Positions 1-6,431 of a stretch of DNA of 12,954 nt are shown here, in pieces. The stretch's first letter is position 1; each line of letters starts with the position of its first letter. The stretch is from JBBTYG01 sp964418085 (GTDB taxonomy: Bacteria > Patescibacteriota > Minisyncoccia > UBA6257 > 2-01-FULL-56-20): the NCBI GenBank assembly GCA_964418085.1, contig CAYQKB010000030.1, forward strand, positions 1 to 12,954. Reading direction: 5' to 3'. The notes beneath the pieces are model-generated. The model saw nothing but the letters and a program-made list of their open reading frames with translations. It was not told the DNA's origin and did not search any database. The translations under genes and the position numbers were made by a program.

Positions 1-324
1 GAGGAAGTGATGCCGGAACTGACGCGTATTGTCGCGAGGAAAGATCTGGATCGGCAGGCGCGCTCGACCGTCGAGCGGCTTAAAGATCTTTTGCCGAAGC
101 AGCAGTTCAGCCAGGCAATTCAGGCGAAATCGCGCGGACGAATCATCGCTCGCGAGACTATTCCCGCACTCAAGAAGGCACTCGGAGATTTCGGCAAAAA
201 TGGCGGCGATCGTACGCGGAAAATGAAGTTGTGGAAAAAGCAGGCGCGCGGCAAGGAACGACTCGAAGAGCGCGGCCGCGTAAAGCTGTCGCCCGAAATT
301 TTTCGGGATATTTTGAAGAAGTGA
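1..324 (+). CDS. lepA: Elongation factor 4 (LepA), C-terminal end
   Basis: This is the last ~107 codons of LepA/EF4, the ribosome-bound translational GTPase that back-translocates stalled or misassembled ribosomes. The frame is open from base 1, so the gene starts outside the window and the GTPase domains are missing here. The remaining part is the family-specific C-terminal domain. It shows the conserved run KDLLPKQQFSQAIQA, then IIARETIPALKK, then a glycine- and lysine-rich stretch (GGDRTRKMKLWKKQARGK) and the ending GRVKLSPEIFRDILK, matching the usual LepA order [20 protein letters not shown]...VP.EAF. The family's full length is about 600 residues. The gene ends in TGA, and that stop lies inside a short hairpin. 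It is not part of an obvious operon with the next gene, since about 90 bp of palindromic sequence lie between them. Identity is secure; the 5' end cannot be judged. Confidence 0.95.
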   Translation, partial: EEVMPELTRIVARKDLDRQARSTVERLKDLLPKQQFSQAIQAKSRGRIIARETIPALKKALGDFGKNGGDRTRKMKLWKKQARGKERLEERGRVKLSPEIFRDILKK

Positions 325-342
325 CCCCCTCGGAGGGGGTCA
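322..342 (+). terminator. GC-rich hairpin at the lepA stop (weak terminator candidate)
   Basis: A 21-base near-perfect palindrome starts at the lepA stop codon: ten bases (TGACCCCCTC) pair with GAGGGGGTCA around a single central G. No T-run follows, so it is not a classical intrinsic terminator. It may act as a transcript end stabiliser, or be part of the palindromic repeat directly after it. Confidence 0.4.
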
Positions 343-405
343 TCCCCGCGTCCGCGGGGATCCAGTACTCTTTATTTTCTGGATTCCCGCTTTCGCTGGA
401 ATGAC
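339..405. repeat. REP-like palindromic repeat pair between lepA and the FtsB-like gene
   Basis: Two 27-bp units in opposite orientation, 339-365 and 379-405, each carry their own small hairpin (cores CCCCGCGTCCGCGGGG and TTCCCGCTTTCGCTGGAA). The units are related to each other as inverted copies: GTCATCCCCGCG...GGATCCAG against CTGGATTCCCGC...GGAATGAC. A 13-bp AT-rich spacer separates them. This head-to-head arrangement resembles bacterial REP/BIME-type or Neisseria dRS3-like intergenic repeats. Such elements are usually scattered through a genome, which cannot be tested here. Confidence 0.6.
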
Positions 406-414
406 AAAAAGTGT

Positions 415-753
415 ATGCTGAACGTAATGAGAAATGGAACCGTGCTCAAAGTTGGCTCGATTGTATTACTCTCTTTGCTGCTTATTGTGCTTGGGGCGCA
501 GATTTGGTCATTTGTATCCGAGACGAGGAATGCTCAAGGAGATTTTAACAGTTTGAAGAGCAAGCTTGATCAGGCCAAGGAGGATCAGAGTAAATCTACC
601 GCTGATTTGAATTATTATCTTAATCCGGAGAATTTAAAAAAAGAACTTAAGGGAAGATTTAATTATAAAGAGCCCGGAGAAAAAATGATTATTGTGGTAG
701 GCGGGGCCGCTGCTTCTTCAACGCCATCTTCAACCGATACTTCAAAAAAATGA
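415..753 (+). CDS. FtsB/DivIC-like septum formation initiator protein
   Basis: This is a 112-residue bitopic membrane protein of the DivIC/FtsB type, which in other bacteria links FtsL and FtsQ/DivIB in the divisome. A short basic N-terminus is followed by one membrane segment (about residues 14-33). A polar, heptad-like stretch rich in K, D, Q and S (about 38-68) fits the family's short coiled coil. The segment NPENLKKELKGRF then KEPGEKMIIVV (about 70-95) matches the conserved motif after the coiled coil. The last 15 residues are a Ser/Thr/Pro tail. No Shine-Dalgarno is seen before the ATG at 415, and the ATG at 427 (residue 5) is an alternative start that leaves the same domains. Its stop overlaps the next start (ATGA), implying translational coupling with the SurA_N-like gene. 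The family call is good; its role in division is inferred from the family. Confidence 0.8.
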   Translation: MLNVMRNGTVLKVGSIVLLSLLLIVLGAQIWSFVSETRNAQGDFNSLKSKLDQAKEDQSKSTADLNYYLNPENLKKELKGRFNYKEPGEKMIIVVGGAAASSTPSSTDTSKK

Positions 754-1346
754 ATTTTATTCATATTATTTTTCGTAATAAAATTCGGATTTTTTTCGCG
801 CTTGGATGTTTTTTTGTTATCGCAATAGTTGGCATTATTGTTTTTCGTTTGTATCCTGCTGCGATAGTTAATGGCCACTTTATAACCGAGCGCCGATTTG
901 AAATCGCTACCGCGGCAGCTTCGCATTATTATCAAAAACTTACGACTGTGTATACCGGCGAGCAGGGGGCGCCCGATTTACAAACTGTGAGCGAGGCGGA
1001 ACTCAAGACCGGAGCTCTCGATGGTATCATTGAGGATGAGTTGATATTTGAAAGACTTCAGAAAGATTTTGGGAATGAGTTGTCTCATTTAGTGAATGAA
1101 AAAGTTGCATCCGCCGCTACTTCTCCCGATCTTAAAAAAGCGGCTGCTGCTATTTATGGCATAAGCTGGGAAGATTTTAAAGGAGAGGTTTTGATTTCAC
1201 AAGCACGGAGAGATATTCTCACCAACGGACTCTTTCTTAAAAAAGAGGATATTCAAACATGGCTCGCCAGCGAACGTACGTCCGCGAGTGTTCTGCTTTT
1301 TGTTTCTGGGTTAGAATGGAATGGCTCCGAAGTCGTATCACATTAA
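750..1346 (+). CDS. Membrane-anchored SurA N-terminal-like protein
   Basis: A 198-residue protein with a basic N-terminus, one membrane anchor (about residues 13-33) and an extracytoplasmic domain beginning AAIVNGHFITERRFE. That sequence is the typical start of SurA/PrsA-type chaperone domains (the form A.VNG..IT...F). The rest is mostly helical and polar (EAELKTGALDGIIEDELI, then DIQTWLASE), as in SurA_N-like folds. No parvulin-type prolyl isomerase domain follows, so it is at most a chaperone module. The ATG overlaps the stop of the FtsB-like gene by four bases, and pcm starts 14 bp after its stop, so the three genes probably form one transcript. It could be a folding or quality-control helper for exported proteins, but that is inference. 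Confidence in a real gene is high; the family call is moderate. Confidence 0.7.
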   Translation: MNFIHIIFRNKIRIFFALGCFFVIAIVGIIVFRLYPAAIVNGHFITERRFEIATAAASHYYQKLTTVYTGEQGAPDLQTVSEAELKTGALDGIIEDELIFERLQKDFGNELSHLVNEKVASAATSPDLKKAAAAIYGISWEDFKGEVLISQARRDILTNGLFLKKEDIQTWLASERTSASVLLFVSGLEWNGSEVVSH

Positions 1347-1360
1347 TACGTGTTACCCAT

Positions 1361-2002
1361 ATGATTACTTCAAATCAAATTCTCATAGAAACCCTAATCA
1401 AAGAAGGGCACTTGAAATCCAGACGGATTATTGATGCCTTTTTGAAAATTGACCGAGTTAATTTTGTTCCCGATAAATTTAAGAAAGATGCTTACGTAAA
1501 TGAGCCGTTGCCGATCGGTTTCGGCCAGATGATATCAAAGCCCGCAGCTGTCGCATTTATTCTCGAACTTTTGGAACCACAACCAGGTGATCGTGTGCTT
1601 GAAATTGGTGCGGGCTCAGGGTGGAAGACGGCGATTCTCGCCCACATTATTGCGGGGTCGGGAAGGGTAGTGGCAATTGAACGGATTGAGCAAATACAAA
1701 AAATGGCGGTGGAAAATGTCTCGAAGTTTGGTTTCGTTGATACTGGGGCCGTGACGATTCTTCACGCAGATGGGTCTTTGGGAAATCCTGCAAAAGCTCC
1801 GTTTGATAAAATTATTTCCGGAGCGGCCGTTAACTCTGTTCCGCAGGCATGGAAAGACCAAGTTCGCGTCGGAGGACGGATTGTGATTCCCATCGAGGAT
1901 ACGATTAAGGTACTCAAAAAAACGTCCCCGATAGATTTTGAAGTCAAGGAATATTTTGGATTTAAATTTATACCGATGGTAACCGGAGCGGGAGGAAGCT
2001 AG
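1361..2002 (+). CDS. pcm: Protein-L-isoaspartate O-methyltransferase (PCMT)
   Basis: A 213-residue enzyme of the PCMT family, which uses S-adenosylmethionine to methylate L-isoaspartyl residues and so starts repair of aged proteins. Visible hallmarks are VNFVPDKFKKDAYVNEPLPIG (about 33-53), the family motif GQMISKP (55-61, usually GQTIS.P), SAM-binding motif I VLEIGAGSGW (79-88), the acidic end of the next strand (VVAIER, 103-108), and the late motifs ISGAAVNSVPQAW and GGRIVIPI. The length is normal for the family. The start at 1361 is chosen because the domain begins right there. The frame stays open up to 1259, but that extension overlaps the preceding gene and does not look like PCMT. No Shine-Dalgarno is visible. 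It is the last gene of the FtsB-like/SurA_N-like cluster. Confidence 0.92.
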   Translation: MITSNQILIETLIKEGHLKSRRIIDAFLKIDRVNFVPDKFKKDAYVNEPLPIGFGQMISKPAAVAFILELLEPQPGDRVLEIGAGSGWKTAILAHIIAGSGRVVAIERIEQIQKMAVENVSKFGFVDTGAVTILHADGSLGNPAKAPFDKIISGAAVNSVPQAWKDQVRVGGRIVIPIEDTIKVLKKTSPIDFEVKEYFGFKFIPMVTGAGGS

Positions 2003-2009
2003 GAAGGAT

Positions 2010-2083
2010 CATGTGTCAGGTATCAGGTATCAAGTTTTTAGAAAAAAGATTTGTTGTCTTGACACATGACGCTTGACACATGA
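2010..2083. repeat. Short direct and inverted repeats upstream of tRNA-Gly
   Basis: CATGTGTCA at 2010-2018 is repeated as its reverse complement TGACACATG in two tandem copies of CTTGACACATGA (2058-2069 and 2072-2083). GGTATCA also occurs twice in tandem at 2019-2032. The patch lies between pcm and the tRNA gene and encodes nothing. It looks like a small tandem-repeat or slippage-derived locus; a role in transcription is not supported. Confidence 0.55.
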
Positions 2084-2098
2084 AACTAGTATTCAGAG

Positions 2099-2172
2099 GC
2101 GGGATTAGTACAGTGGCAGTACGATTGCTTCCCAAGCAATAGACGCGAGTTCGATTCTCGTATCCCGCTCCA
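2099..2172 (+). tRNA. tRNA-Gly (anticodon CCC)
   Basis: A complete cloverleaf can be folded by eye. Acceptor GCGGGAT pairs with ATCCCGC. The D stem GTAC/GTAC encloses AGTGGCA. The anticodon stem ATTGC/GCAAT carries loop TTCCCAA, giving anticodon CCC. The T arm is GCGAG/CTCGT (one G-T pair) with loop TTCGATT. The discriminator is T, as expected for bacterial tRNA-Gly, and the 3' CCA is encoded. Anticodon CCC reads GGG codons. The gene stands alone and is followed within two bases by a strong terminator. Confidence 0.95.
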
Positions 2173-2173
2173 T

Positions 2174-2208
2174 AAACAAAAACTACTCCTCGCGAGTAGT
2201 TTTTGTTT
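2174..2208. terminator. Two-way intrinsic terminator after tRNA-Gly
   Basis: A perfect 15-bp stem (2174-2188 with 2194-2208) has a 5-base loop (CTCGC). The outer half of the stem is A/T-rich, so the RNA has a T-rich 3' end on both strands. It can end the tRNA transcript on the plus strand and the minus-strand operon whose last gene stops at 2239. Confidence 0.9.
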
Positions 2209-2238
2209 GCCTGAAGCTGGAGTGAACAGAAGGCTTTA

Positions 2239-2943
2239 TTAATTTTTCGCTATGGCCGTAAAGCCAGACCCTCCTATGATTGCAACTCCGGCAATCCTAC
2301 CCAGTGAGTCCAGTATATTTTTGTTTTCTCCCATATAAAAGATTACCATTGCATCTTTTTGATAAAGATGGATAAGGCTTTTCAGCGAACTCCGGCTTGA
2401 TATTTTTTTGTAATACTCCAGAAACATTCCGGCTTCATTCGATGCAATGAAAGTATCGGGATATTCGAAGACTTGAATATTATCTTTATCAAGTGTGATA
2501 ATATTTCCTTCGATCGAGAGTGGAGGTTTTGTAATTCTTCCTGCGAAGGCAGACTCGAGTCCGCTATTTTTAAAATTTGAAATGAGACTCTGCGTTGCCG
2601 TCCCAATTTCTTTTTCACTGATTATGGGGAGTGGGCTGTGTTCGGGGAAGAATATTCCTTTAAGGATCAATGCGCCCGTTACCAAAAAAGTAAAACATAC
2701 GGCAAGGCTGACCCATTTTGTTTTCTGTTCCAGGGATTTCGCTTTCCTCCTTCTCGATTGAATTCGAGAAGATCTATCTAGAATTTTATAGGCGTTGCTG
2801 TTGCTTATATCCCTTTTTTGAAGGATTCTCGGAGGGTAGGTTATTTCACTTGGCGGTTTTACGTCGGTAAGAATCGCAGGTGCAGTGATATTGTGATACC
2901 TATTTACTCTTGAGATGTATAAGACTGATTTTCGGCTTCCCAT
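2239..2943 (-). CDS. Uncharacterised single-pass membrane protein
   Basis: A 234-residue protein that I do not recognise. The first ~76 residues are hydrophilic and strongly basic near the membrane (RSSRIQSRRRKAKS), so they should be cytoplasmic. One hydrophobic segment lies at about 77-97. The remaining ~135 residues should be outside the membrane and include EGNIITLDKDNIQVFEYPD, FLEYYKKISSRSSLKSLIHL and a glycine-rich end (GVAIIGGSGF). The topology (positive-inside) is clear; the fold is not. It lies 35 bp after the metal permease on the same strand and before the shared terminator, so it is probably the last gene of the transporter transcript. It is too short and lacks the sequence features of a ZnuA-type metal-binding protein. 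No Shine-Dalgarno is seen before the ATG at 2943, and no other ATG offers a better start. Confidence 0.65.
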   Translation of the reverse strand: MGSRKSVLYISRVNRYHNITAPAILTDVKPPSEITYPPRILQKRDISNSNAYKILDRSSRIQSRRRKAKSLEQKTKWVSLAVCFTFLVTGALILKGIFFPEHSPLPIISEKEIGTATQSLISNFKNSGLESAFAGRITKPPLSIEGNIITLDKDNIQVFEYPDTFIASNEAGMFLEYYKKISSRSSLKSLIHLYQKDAMVIFYMGENKNILDSLGRIAGVAIIGGSGFTAIAKN

Positions 2944-2978
2944 GTAGGAGAAGACGAATGGGTGAGCAAATTGTTACA

Positions 2979-3749
2979 TTACTTTTTCTTTTTGAGCAAA
3001 CTTATTGCAAAAAATGCTGCGGATACTACAACGACCGTAGGACCGAGGTCCATATTATATGTGCGAGAGATTATAATGCCCAAAATGACGGAGAGGACGC
3101 TTAGTATCGCGGAAGTTGCGAGAAATGCGCCGAGTGTGTGTGTCAGTTGTCGCGCGGCAGAGGCGGGGACAATGATAAGCGAGCCAGCTAGGAGCGCGCC
3201 CAAAAATCTCAAGCCTGAGAGTATAGCCAGTCCGAATAGAAGAAGGAACCATAAGTTGAGGCGATTCATGTTTATTCCGGTTGCAGAGGCAAGCTCGGGG
3301 GAGAAAAGGCCGATGATGAGTTTATTCCGTAATTTCCAAATGGTAATGATGATGAGCAAGCTTGCCGCGATGCCGAATATAAATTCGCCGAGCGACAAAT
3401 TCCCGAAGCCACCAAAAAGGGCGTCTATCAATTCTTCTTTGGAGTTTATGAGAAGTGCGCCCAGAGCAACCGAGCTTGCGAAGATAACTCCGATCGCGGC
3501 TTCAGTGGAGAGTTCAGTTTTTTTCTCAAGATGCCAGATGATGAGTCCGCCAAGGAAAAGGGTAAGTCCGCCGCCGACAAGCGGGTTGATATTCCATATA
3601 AGAGCGAGGCCCAGCCCGGGGATGGCGATGTGGCTCATCACGTCTCCGGCGAGTATCGTGCGCTTCATGAGCGCGAAGCTACCGATCACGCCCGCGGCTG
3701 CGGCGGCGAAGATTGCTAGAATGATCGGTTGCAATTCGTTTATAGTCAT
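2979..3749 (-). CDS. Metal ABC transporter permease, ABC-3 (ZnuB/MntB) family
   Basis: A 256-residue, very hydrophobic integral membrane protein with roughly seven to eight membrane segments. It matches the ABC-3 permease family that imports Zn2+, Mn2+ or Fe2+. The signature is near the N-terminus: FALMKRTILAGDVMSHIAIPG, equivalent to the family's ...DALSHA.LPG coupling region. Further family-like segments are LSTEAAIGVIFASSVALG (about 80-97) and LRFLGALLAGSLIIVPASAA (about 179-198). The length is typical. The ATPase gene lies upstream on the same strand, separated by a 111-bp hairpin element, so both subunits are probably co-transcribed. The metal cannot be told from the permease alone. No binding protein gene accompanies it in this window. 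Confidence 0.9.
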   Translation of the reverse strand: MTINELQPIILAIFAAAAAGVIGSFALMKRTILAGDVMSHIAIPGLGLALIWNINPLVGGGLTLFLGGLIIWHLEKKTELSTEAAIGVIFASSVALGALLINSKEELIDALFGGFGNLSLGEFIFGIAASLLIIITIWKLRNKLIIGLFSPELASATGINMNRLNLWFLLLFGLAILSGLRFLGALLAGSLIIVPASAARQLTHTLGAFLATSAILSVLSVILGIIISRTYNMDLGPTVVVVSAAFFAISLLKKKK

Positions 3750-3774
3750 AAGTATATTTTTAGTGAAAATAATT

Positions 3775-3885
3775 AGAACAGGAACAAAATCTTTTGGAAC
3801 ACAGGATATTTTTCCTGCTGGAAAAATTCCTCGCTCTCATGCCGCCGCATTCCGAGGCGGTTCCAAAAGATTTTGTTCCTGTTCT
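3775..3885. repeat. 111-bp hairpin element with perfect 26-bp inverted repeat
   Basis: Bases 3775-3800 and 3860-3885 are perfect reverse complements (26 bp, beginning AGAACAGG and ending CCTGTTCT) around a 59-bp middle. The middle holds its own smaller palindromes: AGGATATTTTTCC against GGAAAAATTCCT (about 3803-3831), and a GC-rich one, CCGCC/GGCGG (3842-3846 with 3856-3860). It sits only six bases after the stop of the ABC ATPase gene and 25 bases before the start of the permease gene. There is no T-run typical of a terminator and no obvious target-site duplication. It could be a MITE-like insertion, or a processing and stability element that sets the ATPase-to-permease ratio. Confidence 0.7.
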
Positions 3886-3891
3886 TGTTGC

Positions 3892-4605
3892 TCATGAATG
3901 TATTTCTTCGTTATGGAGATGGTGATAAAATTTATGCGGGCCGCCATAGAGTTTTTCCAGAACTTTCGTATCGAGCGCAACTTCCGGCGTACCGAAACAT
4001 ACGGAAATTTTGTTGAGACATAATACTTTTGTTGCATAGCGATAGACGAAGCTTAGATCGTGCGAAACGGAGATTATTGTCATATTATATTTATCCTGGA
4101 GTTCGTGAATTAATTCATACACTTGTTCCTCGCCGGGAGAATCAATACTTGCCGTAGGTTCATCAAGGAGAAGCACATCGGGTGTGCCGAGGAGTGCAAA
4201 CGCAATGAGTGCGCGCTGGAACTGCCCGCCAGAAAGATGCCCGATAGGTGTAGAGAGGATTTTTTCTGTGAGCTTTGTGGACTCGATTGCGCGTTTTACT
4301 TCAGATGTCTGAAGTTTTAGAACCTGCTGTTTTGCAGAGAGGAGATTGTTGATTGTAATTGGCAAGTGGCGGTCTGCGTCTATTTTCTGGGGCACATAGC
4401 CGAGGCGCGCACCCGGCGCCCACGCGATGGCGCCGGTATATGGGAGCATGCCAAGGAGCGCTCGCAGAAAAACGGTTTTTCCCGATCCATTTGGGCCAAT
4501 GATAGACAAACTGTCGCCCTTCTCGAGCGAGAGGTTTATGTCATCCAGGATCGAATTGCCATCAAGTTTTACGGAGACGTTTTTTACCGAAAGTATTTCA
4601 GCCAT
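3892..4605 (-). CDS. Metal ABC transporter ATP-binding protein (ZnuC-like)
   Basis: A 237-residue ABC ATPase that powers the adjacent ABC-3 permease. All nucleotide-binding motifs are intact: Walker A GPNGSGKT (37-44), Q-loop VPQK (71-74), signature LSGGQ (124-128), Walker B VLLLDEP (144-150) with the following D-loop region, and switch histidine SVSHD (H182). The C-terminus is histidine-rich (GGPHKFYHHLHNEEIH), which is common in zinc transporter ATPases and hints at metal sensing or binding. The length is standard. It starts 75 bp from the divergently transcribed dnaG. Paired promoters fit in that gap, and the one for this gene places the start of transcription only about two bases before the ATG. 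The family is certain; zinc as the substrate is inference. Confidence 0.93.
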   Translation of the reverse strand: MAEILSVKNVSVKLDGNSILDDINLSLEKGDSLSIIGPNGSGKTVFLRALLGMLPYTGAIAWAPGARLGYVPQKIDADRHLPITINNLLSAKQQVLKLQTSEVKRAIESTKLTEKILSTPIGHLSGGQFQRALIAFALLGTPDVLLLDEPTASIDSPGEEQVYELIHELQDKYNMTIISVSHDLSFVYRYATKVLCLNKISVCFGTPEVALDTKVLEKLYGGPHKFYHHLHNEEIHS

Positions 4606-4613
4606 GAAATTTA

Positions 4614-4642
4614 ATCTTAAACCTTTGGACGATGATTCTCAA
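4614..4642 (-). promoter_or_regulatory. Predicted promoter for the metal ABC transporter genes
   Basis: Read on the minus strand, TTGAGA (4642-4637) is followed by a 17-bp spacer and TAAGAT (4619-4614). Only eight bases separate the -10 box from the ATG at 4605, so the predicted mRNA would have a leader of about 0-3 bases. No Shine-Dalgarno is present. Confidence 0.55.
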
Positions 4643-4643
4643 G

Positions 4644-4672
4644 TTGCGCCAAGACCATCGTTGTTTTAGAAT
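4644..4672 (+). promoter_or_regulatory. Predicted dnaG promoter
   Basis: TTGCGC (4644-4649), a 17-bp spacer and TAGAAT (4667-4672) form a good sigma-70-type promoter. The -10 box ends eight bases before the dnaG ATG, so transcription would start almost at the ATG (leaderless or nearly so). It is back to back with the opposing ABC-transporter promoter; the two -35 boxes are separated by one base. Confidence 0.55.
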
Positions 4673-4680
4673 TCAAAGCG

Positions 4681-6402
4681 ATGCCGGACCCTGTGACACA
4701 ACTTATAAAGGAAAAGCTTGATATCGTTGATTTCATCCGCGGGTATCTAAATCTTCAGCCTGCCGGGAAGAATTTTAAGGCGAATTGTCCTTTCCATAAA
4801 GAAAAATCCCCGTCGTTTATTGTCTCTCCCGATAGGCAGAGCTGGCATTGTTTTGGGTGTGGGCTGGGCGGCGATGTTTTTACATTCATAATGAAGCATG
4901 AGAATTTGGAATTCGGCGAAGCGCTGCGGGTGCTTGCCGAGAAGACTGGAGTTGAGCTCAAACGGCTCAACCCGGCGGAGTATAAATTTGCCGGACTGCT
5001 CTATGAGCTTAATTCGATTGCGGCTGATTTTTTCAGAAAATCTTTGCAAGGTTTCGCCGGTGGTAAAAAATATCTTATGGAGCGGGGACTGACGGAGAAT
5101 ACAATCGAAGAATTTGATCTCGGTTGGGCGCCGCCGGAACCGGAAGCGCTTAGCGTGCACTTTTTGAAATCAGGCTACGTGCCCGAAGACATTATCCGTG
5201 CCGGCCTTGCGATACGAACTGATCGCGGGATGCTTCTTGATCGTTTTCGAGGGAGAATTATGTTCCCCATTCACAATCACATGGGGAAAGTGGTCGGATT
5301 TACGGGGCGGGTGCTTCCACAATATGAAGGCGAGGGAATTGGGAAATATGTAAACAGCCCTGAGTCCCCGATTTTTAATAAATCGAAGATTTTATACGGA
5401 TTTTCAGAAACGAAGGGTAATATAAAAGAGGCTAACTCGGCATTTATGGTTGAGGGGCAGATGGATTTTCTGATGAGCTGGCAGGCCGGGGTGAAAAACG
5501 TCGTTGCGAGCTCGGGAACGGCGCTTACGGCCGACCATTTGCACCTTTTGAAGCGGGTGTGCGACGGCGTTGTTCTTAGTTTCGATTCCGATGATGCGGG
5601 CTCGACTGCGATGGAGCGGGCGATTGATCTTGCCGAATCGAACGATTTTAATGTAAAAATAGTTTTACTCTCCGGAGTAAAAGACCCGGCTGAAGCGGTT
5701 CAAAAAGACCCAAAAATTCTTACGGAGGGGATAGCGAATGCCGTACCTGCTATGCAGTTTTATTTCGGAAAATACTTGCCTACATCGGGTGTTATCGATT
5801 ATAGTCGTCGGGAGGAACTTCGGGCGCTTCGTTTGGTGCTAAGCAAGCTTAAAGCAATTGCAAGCCCCGTTGCCCGAGGACACTGGCTTAGTGAGCTTTC
5901 CCGCCGTACCGGAGTTGCGGAAAAGACTCTGACTGAAGAGATGGAGCGGATTGAAGCGCCGAGGGAAATAGCCGGAAAAGGGGATTCTTCCGAAGTTGCT
6001 ACAGAAGTAGCTCTTACTGCAGTCAAAAAATATTCGAGGCAGGAGCTTATCGGTGGCCGGCTTTTGGGAGTGGCAGTTACAAAAGGTGATTTTTATTTTC
6101 TTGATGATTCGGTTTTATATTTAGCCGATATTCATAAAAGAATTTTGGAAATTTTGAAAAAGGGCGTACGGAAGAGCGACGACGCAACGATTGATGAAAC
6201 CATAAATCTAATCATTCTCGGGGCAAAAGATTTTGGCGAGGAAGAGACTGCCCAATTGAAGCACGAGCTTAAAAAAGAGTTTATTAAGGAAAGGAGAAAT
6301 ATTTTGACGGCGCTGATAAAACAAGCTGAGCAAAACGGCGACAATGCAGGGCTCGCGTCAGCTATTGATGAACTCCACAAACTTTCTGCGGAGATGATAT
6401 AA
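4681..6402 (+). CDS. dnaG: DNA primase DnaG
   Basis: A 573-residue bacterial primase that makes the RNA primers for replication and works with the DnaB helicase. The N-terminal CHC2 zinc-binding domain is complete, with ligands C36, H39, C57 and C60 (CPFH ... CFGC). The catalytic core follows, with YGF and SPIFNKSKILY-type motifs. The TOPRIM domain has the glutamate of VEGQMD (E258) and the metal-binding DxD of FDSDDAG (D302, D304). The C-terminal ~125 residues are helical and charged, as in the helicase-interacting domain. The length is close to the family norm of about 580-600. The start at 4681 places the DIVDFIRGYL motif where it belongs. rpoD follows 29 bp after the stop, the same dnaG-rpoD order as in the macromolecular-synthesis operon of many bacteria; rpsU is not present here. 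Confidence 0.97.
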   Translation: MPDPVTQLIKEKLDIVDFIRGYLNLQPAGKNFKANCPFHKEKSPSFIVSPDRQSWHCFGCGLGGDVFTFIMKHENLEFGEALRVLAEKTGVELKRLNPAEYKFAGLLYELNSIAADFFRKSLQGFAGGKKYLMERGLTENTIEEFDLGWAPPEPEALSVHFLKSGYVPEDIIRAGLAIRTDRGMLLDRFRGRIMFPIHNHMGKVVGFTGRVLPQYEGEGIGKYVNSPESPIFNKSKILYGFSETKGNIKEANSAFMVEGQMDFLMSWQAGVKNVVASSGTALTADHLHLLKRVCDGVVLSFDSDDAGSTAMERAIDLAESNDFNVKIVLLSGVKDPAEAVQKDPKILTEGIANAVPAMQFYFGKYLPTSGVIDYSRREELRALRLVLSKLKAIASPVARGHWLSELSRRTGVAEKTLTEEMERIEAPREIAGKGDSSEVATEVALTAVKKYSRQELIGGRLLGVAVTKGDFYFLDDSVLYLADIHKRILEILKKGVRKSDDATIDETINLIILGAKDFGEEETAQLKHELKKEFIKERRNILTALIKQAEQNGDNAGLASAIDELHKLSAEMI

Positions 6403-6403
6403 T
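6395..6403 (+). promoter_or_regulatory. Extended -10 promoter candidate for rpoD
   Basis: TGATATAAT is a perfect extended -10 (TGnTATAAT) and overlaps the dnaG stop codon (TAA at 6400-6402). Transcription would begin near 6410, about 20 bases before the rpoD ATG. A second -10-like box, TACAAT (6421-6426), lies five bases before the ATG but has no matching -35. rpoD may therefore be made both from the dnaG transcript and from its own promoter. Confidence 0.5.
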
Positions 6404-6431
6404 AGAACTTTGGAATTAATTACAATCTATT

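Noticed and set aside
1259..1360. Longer N-terminus for pcm starting at 1259
   Set aside because: It would overlap the SurA_N-like gene by about 88 bp, and the added residues do not resemble PCMT. The ATG at 1361 gives the normal family length.
2059..2092. Promoter for tRNA-Gly made of TTGACA (2059-2064 or 2073-2078) and TAGTAT (2087-2092)
   Set aside because: Spacings of 22 and 8 bp do not fit a sigma-70 promoter. The TTGACA strings are part of the repeat patch.
3775..3885. Intrinsic terminator between the ABC ATPase and permease genes
   Set aside because: The stem is long and split by a 59-bp middle, and no T-run follows, so it was listed as a repeat or structured element instead.
2962..3897. 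A 311-codon open frame on the plus strand opposite the metal permease
   Set aside because: The opposite strand encodes a clear ABC-3 permease with family motifs. This frame gives a product rich in R, S, P and A without recognisable motifs, as expected for a shadow frame.
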